Positions 1-6,456 of a stretch of 6,564 nucleotides of DNA are shown here, piece after piece. The DNA is from Saprospiraceae bacterium. GTDB lineage: Bacteria > Bacteroidota > Bacteroidia > Chitinophagales > Saprospiraceae. The stretch spans positions 1 through 6,564 of the forward strand of contig JALZWC010000577.1 in assembly GCA_023300255.1 (NCBI GenBank). The letters run 5' to 3'. How positions within the stretch are numbered: the first letter of the stretch is position 1; every line of letters starts with the position of its first letter. The notes under the pieces were generated by a model. That model saw nothing but the letters and a program-made list of their open reading frames with translations, ran no database searches and was not told where the DNA came from. Position numbers and translations under genes: made by a program.

Positions 1-2705
1 TGATCTAATTCTAATGGAAATGGAACAAAGCCCCATAGTAAAGAGAATAGACCTAATACAATTAATGTATCGTGGAATAAGGCGGCAACTGCACCTGCAC
101 TATATTGCCACTTGTTGAATCGTAAGAAGATATATAAGAAGATCAATAATAAAGCGAAGATCGCTGCATAGATGGAACTCTGCTTAATATCATCTGCAAT
201 CGTTGGACCTACTTTACTAGAGCTAATTACTTTAGTGCCATTAGAGTTAGGAGATTTAAAATCAGCCAAACTAGCAGTAACACCCAATGTAGCCAAACCT
301 TCATGCAACTTCTCCATTACTTGGTCAGCTGCTTGCTCATCTGTTTCGTTTACTAAGTAATCCGTAACGATGGCGAAAGTATTATCTGTATCTACTTCTT
401 TTACAACTGGTTCTGATCCGAAAGGTGTTGCTAATGCTTTTCTGATTTGATCCGCAGAAACATCTCCTTCTTGGAATTGTACATTATAAGAGTAACCTCC
501 ACTGAAATCTACCCCTAAATCAAAACCTCTAAAAGCCATAGAAGCAATACCAGCTATCAACAAAACACCAGAAAGTACATAAGCCATCTTTCGCTTACCT
601 AACCAATCAATGTTAAGATTTGCAAAAGCATTCTTAGAGAAACCAGTCCAGAAAGATAATTTGTTACCCTTATCTATTGTCCACCAGTCAATCATTAAAC
701 GACCAACCAATACGGCAGTAAATAAAGAGGATAACACACCAATGATTAAAACAATCGCAAATCCTTTAATTGGACCGATACCGAAGTAAGATAAAACGAT
801 CGCTGTTAAGATCGTTGTTACATTCGCATCAATGATCGCAGAATAAGAATGCTGGAAACCATCAGAGATAGAAGCCAACATAGTCTTTCCTTCTCTTAAT
901 TCTTCTCTAATTCTTTCGTAGATGATCACGTTCGCATCAACCGCCATACCAATCGTTAAGATGATACCAGCGATACCAGGCAAGGTTAAAACCGTACCCA
1001 AAGATGCCAATGCACCGAATACAAAGAATAAGTTTAATAATAAAGCGATGATAGAAACGATACCAGCAGATCCATAATAAAAGATCATGAATGCTAATAA
1101 TAATCCGAATCCAACAATCAAAGAAGTGATACTTCTTTTAATATTATCAGAACCCAAAGATGGGCCTACAACTTGCTCTTGGATAATTTCTGTCTTAGCA
1201 GGTAACTTACCAATTTGAAGGATACTTGCTAAATCATTAGCTTCTTGCGTAGAGAAGTTACCAGTGATTTGTGTATTACCTCCTAAAATTGGATTGATTA
1301 CCCGTGGAGCAGAATATACTTTTTCATCTAAAACGATGGCTACTTCTCGGTTGCTATTTTGAGCAGCCTTAGTAGTCATATCTCCCCAAGCTTTTGCACC
1401 AAGGTTGTTCATCATTAGAGATACGGCCATTTCCCCTGTTTGTGGATCAGGCGTTGCTCTTGCATCTGTTACAACATCTCCTTCTAATGGTGGCTTCGTA
1501 CTACCTCTTCTAGTTTTTACAGCATATAGCTCATAATTACCAGTAGACTTGCCATTTTCATCGTTACTAGGCTTTGCAGACCAACGGAATTTTACATCCT
1601 TTGGGAATAAAGCCATCACTTCAGGCTTTTCTAGTAATGCGGTGATCGAACTTCTACTACTTTTAGCAGCTGTACCCATTACCGCTTGTGGTGCGCTTAA
1701 TTGACCACCACTAACTGCATTTAGGTTGAACTGACTCAATAAAGGACCTGTTCCAGCAGTAGGTGTAACAGATCTTTCGTTTACAGTCTCTGTAGAGTCT
1801 GTAATATTTCCAGCATCATCATATACATAAGCATAAGTAGTGTCATATACTGTTTCTGCAACGATTGCTGTACCAGCAGCTTTCGCTAGTACATCATTTG
1901 CAGCCATGAAAGAATTGACAATACCTGCATCTGTTACTCTATAAGTATCCCAAAACTCCAACTTAGCCGTAGCTTGAAGGAAGTTTCTAGCACGCTCTGG
2001 ATTATCCACACCTGGTAATTCTACCAAGATTAAATCCCTAGCCTCATCCAAAGAAACGTTTGGTTGAGTAACCCCAAATTCATCAATCCGATCTTTCAAA
2101 CGTTGGAAAGTCAATTTCACAGTTTCATCCGCTTTTTGGCGAATAACCCGTGCCACTTCCCCGTCAGAAGAATCTAAATTGATTCCATCATTGGTTGTTA
2201 AGGTCTTATTTCTTGTGAATATAGATGCTAACTTCTTACCACTAGCAATCTTTTGAAATTCCCGTACAAATAGGGAAACATAGTCCGATTGAGCATCTGC
2301 TTGTGCTAAGGACGCATTTTCTAACGCAGCTAAAAAAGTGGGGTCCTTGGAGTCATTGGCTAAAGTGAGCAAAAATTCCTTCAAATCTACCTGTAAAATA
2401 ACACTCATTCCACCTTTCAAATCCAGCCCTAGGTTCAGCTGGCTTCTCTTTAATTCTTCGTAGGTGAAATCTTTTAGTAATGGAATACTAAAGATTGTTT
2501 GACTAGACATTGAGTCTAGGTAGGCTAATCTAGCACTACGCTCGGCATCCTCTTTATCCCCACCAACAAAGTTGGCAGCAACTTGTTCTGCGTGACTTTC
2601 AGCATCACGCTCTACATTAAGCGTTGGGATTACCAGTAAAAACTGGTATAAACACACCAAAAACATAACAATCAAGAAAAAACGAATAGTTCCTTTTCCT
2701 TGCAT
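1..2705 (-). CDS. secDF: Protein translocase subunit SecDF (SecD-SecF fusion), C-terminus cut by window edge
   Basis: Inner-membrane accessory of the SecYEG channel; this RND-type family uses proton flow to pull exported proteins into the periplasm. The frame is open for 901 codons without a stop, from ATG at 2705 to the left edge. The protein begins MQGKGTIRFF, followed by TM1 (about residues 7-27). The SecD motif GLDLKGG is at 93-99, and a large periplasmic P1 region runs to about 520. The SecD membrane block follows, with GMAVDANV at 586-593; D590 matches the conserved membrane aspartate of the family. The SecF half starts after about 700, with GVDFSGG at 731-737. The window ends after SecF TM segments and an FHD motif, so roughly 100 residues, including the usual last SecF helices, are missing. 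A Ser/Thr/Tyr/Asp-rich stretch at about 283-330 in P1 looks like a lineage-specific insertion. SecD and SecF are usually fused in Bacteroidota. The start is chosen because TM1 follows directly; no Shine-Dalgarno is visible. Identity is near certain. Confidence 0.97.
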   Translation of the reverse strand, partial: MQGKGTIRFFLIVMFLVCLYQFLLVIPTLNVERDAESHAEQVAANFVGGDKEDAERSARLAYLDSMSSQTIFSIPLLKDFTYEELKRSQLNLGLDLKGGMSVILQVDLKEFLLTLANDSKDPTFLAALENASLAQADAQSDYVSLFVREFQKIASGKKLASIFTRNKTLTTNDGINLDSSDGEVARVIRQKADETVKLTFQRLKDRIDEFGVTQPNVSLDEARDLILVELPGVDNPERARNFLQATAKLEFWDTYRVTDAGIVNSFMAANDVLAKAAGTAIVAETVYDTTYAYVYDDAGNITDSTETVNERSVTPTAGTGPLLSQFNLNAVSGGQLSAPQAVMGTAAKSSRSSITALLEKPEVMALFPKDVKFRWSAKPSNDENGKSTGNYELYAVKTRRGSTKPPLEGDVVTDARATPDPQTGEMAVSLMMNNLGAKAWGDMTTKAAQNSNREVAIVLDEKVYSAPRVINPILGGNTQITGNFSTQEANDLASILQIGKLPAKTEIIQEQVVGPSLGSDNIKRSITSLIVGFGLLLAFMIFYYGSAGIVSIIALLLNLFFVFGALASLGTVLTLPGIAGIILTIGMAVDANVIIYERIREELREGKTMLASISDGFQHSYSAIIDANVTTILTAIVLSYFGIGPIKGFAIVLIIGVLSSLFTAVLVGRLMIDWWTIDKGNKLSFWTGFSKNAFANLNIDWLGKRKMAYVLSGVLLIAGIASMAFRGFDLGVDFSGGYSYNVQFQEGDVSADQIRKALATPFGSEPVVKEVDTDNTFAIVTDYLVNETDEQAADQVMEKLHEGLATLGVTASLADFKSPNSNGTKVISSSKVGPTIADDIKQSSIYAAIFALLLIFLYIFLRFNKWQYSAGAVAALFHDTLIVLGLFSLLWGFVPFPLELD

Positions 2706-2859
2706 GACTCGATACTTTTTTAGAAATGATTTTTGGAGAAAGCTGCTACATGAGCTTCAATAGATAAGACAATATTTGCGTTTATATTGATCCAATGAAG
2801 CAAAGTTTTTCTAAGCAAAGTCCTCCGTAAAAAAAATTTAAGGTTAGAAAAAAACTGCG
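2706..2859 (-). other. Long 5' leader of secDF with a duplicated ACTTTGCTT box
   Basis: This is the stretch between the proposed promoter and the secDF start. On the minus strand it carries T-runs, then GGAGGA (2826-2821), then ACTTTGCTT twice with a 15-nt period (plus-strand AAGCAAAGT at 2798-2806 and 2813-2821). No strong hairpin or known riboswitch is recognised. The GGAGGA is followed after only two bases by a TTG that opens a short frame, which is too tight a spacing to support a leader peptide. The function is unknown; the extent depends on the promoter call. Confidence 0.35.
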
Positions 2860-2887
2860 CAAATATAAGGATTTTACACTTATACAA
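2860..2887 (-). promoter_or_regulatory. Bacteroidota-type promoter for secDF (TTG, 17 bp, TATATTTG)
   Basis: Read on the minus strand, TTG at 2887-2885 is followed after 17 bases by TATATTTG at 2867-2860. This fits the published Bacteroides/Flavobacterium consensus TTG-N17-23-TAnnTTTG exactly. Transcription would start near 2853, leaving a 5' leader of about 150 nt before the secDF ATG at 2705. I found no other full match to this pattern in the 2706-3500 gap. The assignment is from motif and position only. Confidence 0.65.
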
Positions 2888-3126
2888 CCTCTTTTGTTAC
2901 AATATAGTAAGGCTAAGGTGTAAAAAAGGTAAGGTATTGTTGTTAGCTGTTGAGCGTAAAATTATATATCTTATTTTTAATAAGGTCTAAACAATTGGTT
3001 AATAAGAGGTTAATGGTTTATATGAAGAATATGGCTTTAAGCTATAATTCAATTAATAAGCTACGATTATACCGTTAAATATTTATTAGGCGAGATAGTC
3101 GTCAAGTAAAGTAAAATTTGGAATAG
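2888..3126. other. AT-rich non-coding stretch, nothing recognised
   Basis: No coding region, RNA gene or strong repeat is seen here. There is a weak 5-bp hairpin (CTTAT/ATAAG, 2970-2984) and an 18-codon ATG frame at 3022-3078 with no supporting signal, which I do not treat as a gene. The sequence is spacer between the secDF promoter and the repeats to its right. Confidence 0.5.
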
Positions 3127-3162
3127 CTTTTTGTAAAGATCTTAAAGTAGCTTTACAAAAAG
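3127..3162. repeat. Perfect 12-bp hairpin, 12-nt loop
   Basis: CTTTTTGTAAAG (3127-3138) is the exact reverse complement of CTTTACAAAAAG (3151-3162), with a 12-nt AT-rich loop. The stem is A/T-rich and no uninterrupted T-run follows on either strand, so it is a poor intrinsic terminator. It lies downstream of the barrel-protein gene and upstream of the secDF promoter, so it could mark the 3' end of the former transcript. That role is inferred only. Confidence 0.6.
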
Positions 3163-3169
3163 ATACTTT

Positions 3170-3197
3170 AAATTTAACTTATAAAATTTAACTTATA
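3170..3197. repeat. Perfect 14-bp tandem duplication
   Basis: AAATTTAACTTATA occurs twice head to tail (3170-3183 and 3184-3197) with no mismatch. It starts seven bases after the 12-bp hairpin. A short perfect tandem copy in non-coding AT-rich DNA suggests recent slippage; no binding protein is recognised. Confidence 0.75.
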
Positions 3198-3244
3198 TGT
3201 TTTTTTGACAAGATTATCCAAATCATAAAAGTAGTTGATACTTC

Positions 3245-3408
3245 TTAGGAATGAGGGATTAATAAATTACACAGTTAAACGAGTCTATTTTCATCTCTGG
3301 CAAGGCAAAAAACGTAGGCGATGCCCAGCATCGGCGAGGCTTTTTAACGAAGCCAGAGGTGAAAAGAGCGAAGGATAACTGTGTAATTTATTAGTTCGTC
3401 ATTCCTTA
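3245..3408. repeat. Element A: 164-bp nested inverted repeat
   Basis: Outer arms 3245-3277 and 3376-3408 match at 29 of 33 positions, with the core TAATAAATTACACAGTTA perfect. Separated by exactly 10 nt on each side, middle arms 3288-3301 and 3352-3365 match at 13 of 14. In the centre, CGATGC (3319-3324) and GCATCG (3328-3333) form a hairpin with loop CCA, flanked by an A-run (3307-3312) and a T-run (3341-3345). The centre is GC-richer than its surroundings. No clear target-site duplication and no transposase are seen. It sits between the stop of the barrel gene and secDF. Candidates are a miniature mobile or dispersed palindromic element, or a structured RNA. The structure is certain; the class is not. 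Confidence 0.8.
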
Positions 3409-3442
3409 CCTCTAAGATAGGAAGAACATCAAGTATAACTCG

Positions 3443-3466
3443 CTTTGTGTCTTCGTGACTTTGTGG
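3443..3466. repeat. Three imperfect 8-bp units (CTTTGTGT / CTTCGTGA / CTTTGTGG)
   Basis: Three consecutive 8-nt units differ only at the third-fourth T/C position and at the last base. On the minus strand they read CCACAAAG, TCACGAAG, ACACAAAG. From memory, CACAAAG-type octamer runs occur as scattered intergenic repeats in several bacterial phyla; I cannot search to confirm that here. It lies 35 bp past the stop of the barrel gene, within its likely 3' region. Confidence 0.55.
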
Positions 3467-3500
3467 CAATGTCAACCAACTAGATAAACTTGTCGTTTTT

Positions 3501-5771
3501 TTATAAAGAAAACCAATAATTCACCTTAAAAACAAGGGCTCTATTTTTAGGACCAAATTCACTAATTCTAAAGCTATCACTAGTGTCATCTGTTTGCACT
3601 AAATAATTATCTGTATATACTAAGAAAACATCAGACATTGGCGCAAATCGCCACTGTATCCTACTATTTATATTGAAATTTTCTGCTTGCGTATTATATT
3701 GTAGGAAAGTGGTCCAGAATAGATTATTGGAAAAGCTGATTTCTACTTTTGGACTAATGGAGTAGAGTATCCGTTCTCCAAAAGGATCACCAAATTGTAA
3801 ATTGTTGTAGGCAAAACTGGTCCCAAAAGTTCCCCAAGGTTGTACTCGGTAAGATAACGCTACTTCTAGGCCTGTCCGAGTACCGCTATAAAAACCACCT
3901 AAATTAGTCGTTATTTCATAACCAAATGCTTTTCTTCCATCTGACCTATATTGTATACGAAGGGCATTTGTATTATACGTTTGTGCAGGAAGTGGTTCAT
4001 CTGCTTCATCTGCTGTGAAAGTAAATGGAAAGAGCAGTGTGTTTTCTTCATTATTATATTCAAAACTTAGAGATTTTCTTCCTCTAAAACTAAGCCGATA
4101 TCTAACTCTAATAGATTGGCTAAGCGCATCATGATTGTCATTTCTAACAAGTCTATTATAGGTAGCACTAAATGTTTGAGAGTTCAGATCTTTTTGTGCT
4201 TTAGAATAGATGGTATAGTTCAGATCTGTAAAAAAGGAGCCATACCCCACTCGGATAGATGTGTCTCTAACAGCATCGTAATGATCAATTCTATCTAAAA
4301 AGCCCATATCTAAAAAGAAATTTTCTCTGACTTGATACCAATTAATCGTTCCAGTAAAATTTCTGCCTTGTCTCCTAACACCTATTTTGTAATAGTAATT
4401 CTCATCACTAATGTCTGGTTTGAAAGAATGATTATATCCCGTCCAAGCCAACCACTTATTATTATTTGATTGATAATTAAATTCCAATCCAGCATTACGG
4501 CCATAATCATCTCCTTGAAATTCACCATTTTGCATGGCTTGTCTATTTGTTATAAAACCTTTTACAGTAGAGCGGCCAAATACATTTTGATGAAAGGTGG
4601 CTGTGGAATAGTTTTGGGCTAGAAAATCATCAGAAGCTCTTGTTTGCATATTTAACAAACCCACTCTTAAATTTTTGGTAGCGTTCCCTGTAAGACGTAG
4701 ACCATACACTATAGGAATAGAATTCCCGTCTTCATCCAAACCAATTCTTCTAGAGAAAAAAGGTCTTGCAGGGGTATTACCAAAATTTTCAAAAATATCT
4801 CTGTTTTCTAAAAAGAATAATCGCTGCTCTGGTAATCGAATATTAAATCGAGTCAAATTAGTTACTTGCTCATCCACTTCTACTTGTGAAAAATCTGGAT
4901 TAACGGTGATGTCTAAATTTAAAGAAGAAGTAACGGCTACCTTTGCATCCAAACCTACACTAAAACCATTATCCGTAATAGTTGGAATTTCTTCAAAATC
5001 TTTCGAATGATTACCAGAAATATAGGGAATAGCAGTAATATTTCCTTTTGCTTTTTTGGGTGCTTGGTCCCAAATTAATGCGCCCGTATAGTTGAGATCT
5101 AAGCTTCTAAATTGTACAGGAATGGGCGACCAAACATGATAACTATTATCACTCATTTCACTTCTAACAAAATTAACCCCCCATATTTTTTTAGTTTCAT
5201 CATATCGTAAAGTCTTAAAGGGAATAGCAATTTCGGCTATCCAATGATCGCTAGAACGGGTAGTTTTGGCAAACCATTTATGATCCCAATCATCACTAAT
5301 ACCGCTACCCCTTGTTCCTCTTGCACCAGTGTTACCTGTAACGGTTGCCTCCATTTGTACGCCATAAGGACTCACCCCAAACGTAAAACCATTTGTTTTT
5401 TGATTGACGGGATCAAGTACGATTGCAAATCCATCACTGCTCCAAAATCCGCCATCTCGTTTTAGAGATTGTACGATGGCTCCATTATCATCAAAACACT
5501 TTGCTGCAATGTAAAGGAAGTTATCATCATAGGTCATTTTGACTTCTGTTTGCAACTTTGATTGCGCTCCATCGCTTGGGAAATTAATCCAAAAATTAGT
5601 TGCAATAGCGGCGTCTTGCCAAGTAGATTCTTCTAAAAGACCGTCGATCTTGATTTTATCTTGTGCTCGCTTGATATTGAGTTGGTATTCCTCTTGGATG
5701 GTGCCGGGGTCTGTATGGGCATAGGTGGTGTGAGCTAATAGAAATAGTAGTAGGTAGAATGGGTATTTCAT
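3501..5771 (-). CDS. CBM9-like/DUF5916 putative outer-membrane beta-barrel protein
   Basis: Secreted protein of 756 residues. A signal peptide is visible: Lys2, a hydrophobic run to about 15, and a likely cut after TYA (18). Residues ~37-235 resemble the family 9 carbohydrate-binding fold, with the typical IDGLLEESTW opening at 42-51. Residues ~240-756 match the DUF5916 pattern, with NPDFSQVEVD at 291-300 and LPEQRLFFLENRDIF at 313-327. The rest alternates polar and aromatic residues as in outer-membrane strands and ends ...NYWFSL. This two-part design is common in Bacteroidota and is often labelled carbohydrate-binding, but substrate and activity are unproven; an outer-membrane barrel role is an inference. 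Length is within the usual range and the frame is intact. The ATG at 5771 fits the signal peptide, and no Shine-Dalgarno is seen. The lipoprotein gene lies 143 bp upstream on the same strand, and element B fills that gap. Confidence 0.9.
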   Translation of the reverse strand: MKYPFYLLLFLLAHTTYAHTDPGTIQEEYQLNIKRAQDKIKIDGLLEESTWQDAAIATNFWINFPSDGAQSKLQTEVKMTYDDNFLYIAAKCFDDNGAIVQSLKRDGGFWSSDGFAIVLDPVNQKTNGFTFGVSPYGVQMEATVTGNTGARGTRGSGISDDWDHKWFAKTTRSSDHWIAEIAIPFKTLRYDETKKIWGVNFVRSEMSDNSYHVWSPIPVQFRSLDLNYTGALIWDQAPKKAKGNITAIPYISGNHSKDFEEIPTITDNGFSVGLDAKVAVTSSLNLDITVNPDFSQVEVDEQVTNLTRFNIRLPEQRLFFLENRDIFENFGNTPARPFFSRRIGLDEDGNSIPIVYGLRLTGNATKNLRVGLLNMQTRASDDFLAQNYSTATFHQNVFGRSTVKGFITNRQAMQNGEFQGDDYGRNAGLEFNYQSNNNKWLAWTGYNHSFKPDISDENYYYKIGVRRQGRNFTGTINWYQVRENFFLDMGFLDRIDHYDAVRDTSIRVGYGSFFTDLNYTIYSKAQKDLNSQTFSATYNRLVRNDNHDALSQSIRVRYRLSFRGRKSLSFEYNNEENTLLFPFTFTADEADEPLPAQTYNTNALRIQYRSDGRKAFGYEITTNLGGFYSGTRTGLEVALSYRVQPWGTFGTSFAYNNLQFGDPFGERILYSISPKVEISFSNNLFWTTFLQYNTQAENFNINSRIQWRFAPMSDVFLVYTDNYLVQTDDTSDSFRISEFGPKNRALVFKVNYWFSL

Positions 5772-5801
5772 TTTCTATAATAATAATCTTAGTTGGTTTT
5801 T

Positions 5802-5910
5802 ATAAGAATAGAGAAGCGAGAGCAGAAATATATTTCGTTTAAAAAATGAATAAATTCTGTTGTTTGCAAACGAAATAGGTCTCTATTCTCTATTCTTATT
5901 CTCTGCTCTC
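5802..5910 (-). promoter_or_regulatory. Element B: leader with competing helices upstream of the barrel gene
   Basis: In the minus-strand transcript the segments run a, b, c, c', a', b'. Segment a (5910-5902) pairs perfectly with a' (5826-5818) over 9 bp. Segment b (5899-5886) pairs perfectly with b' (5815-5802) over 14 bp. Segment c (5877-5868) pairs perfectly with c' (5840-5831) over 10 bp. The c helix is compatible with either of the others, but a and b cross, so they are alternatives or form a pseudoknot. A 10-bp palindrome GTTTGCAAAC sits at 5862-5871. Segment b' ends 30 nt before the ATG at 5771. No clear promoter is visible here. The pairings are direct observations; a regulatory role is inference, and a dispersed palindrome is the main alternative. 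Confidence 0.45.
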
Positions 5911-5914
5911 CATC

Positions 5915-6403
5915 CTAATTACATCGTATAAAAATCGGTTCCGTAGTGACTCGATTGCTTTCATTGCCAGCCCGATCCATAATATAAATATCATAGGTAA
6001 CCGTATCAATTGGGAATTCGGAAGAAGGTTGACAAGGCGGCAGTCCATTTTCGAAGATACAACAATTAGGGGGTGCTACAAAAGAAATCTCTCCAGAGAT
6101 CCCTTTACCAACTCCTTGTTGCCCAATAAATGGAAGAACAAATCCAGGCTGTAAGAAATCAATTCTATTATCTATTATAAAAATATCGACACTGTCCATT
6201 CCTTGACGACCTAGATCACCATCGCCATCGGTGAAGGAGATCGTTATCATTGCCGAATCGGCTCTAATAGCACTTTGGTTAATTGTGTTATTAGAGATGC
6301 TTTTATAAGTAATGATAGGTTCCAATGGAAAATCTGGTGGATTAGCGCAAGAAAATAGAATAATAGAAGTTGCGATAATCAGAATATAATTAAAAGATTT
6401 CAT
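5915..6403 (-). CDS. Small DGDGDLG-containing lipoprotein of unknown function
   Basis: Protein of 162 residues with a lipoprotein signal: Lys2, a hydrophobic segment, and lipobox LFSC with the acylated Cys at 19, so it should be anchored in a membrane facing the periplasm or the cell surface. After a Pro-rich spacer, the segment MITISFTDGDGDLG includes DGDGDLG at 59-65, an Asp-rich loop of the kind that binds calcium in other folds. A CC pair (114-115), C124 and C161 could form disulfides. The C-terminal third (DTVTYDIYIMDRAGNESN) resembles an Ig-like strand pattern. I recognise this as a recurring Bacteroidota lipoprotein type but know no function. The start at 6403 is set by the signal peptide. 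It precedes the barrel gene on the same strand, which hints at an envelope partnership; this is inference. The frame is intact. Confidence 0.85.
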   Translation of the reverse strand: MKSFNYILIIATSIILFSCANPPDFPLEPIITYKSISNNTINQSAIRADSAMITISFTDGDGDLGRQGMDSVDIFIIDNRIDFLQPGFVLPFIGQQGVGKGISGEISFVAPPNCCIFENGLPPCQPSSEFPIDTVTYDIYIMDRAGNESNRVTTEPIFIRCN

Positions 6404-6456
6404 AGGCTGATTTGTAATTTGGTTTAGTCATCTTTTATGGAGGTAAATATCCAGCA

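Noticed and set aside
172..360. A 62-codon plus-strand open frame
   Set aside because: It lies fully inside the minus-strand secDF frame, whose family motifs are unmistakable; the plus frame is a shadow.
2720..2818. Possible leader peptide opening at a TTG just after GGAGGA in the secDF leader
   Set aside because: The spacing from GGAGGA to TTG is only two bases, the start is not ATG, and Bacteroidota rarely rely on Shine-Dalgarno pairing.
3022..3078. An 18-codon plus-strand ATG frame in the large gap
   Set aside because: It is very short, with no promoter, ribosome site or homology that I recognise.
3245..3408. Element A as a complete insertion sequence or CRISPR array
   Set aside because: There is no transposase frame, no clear target-site duplication, and no repeated unit with spacers.
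4116..5724. Four plus-strand open frames of 60 to 111 codons
   Set aside because: All lie inside the DUF5916 gene on the opposite strand, have no recognisable motif and no upstream signal.
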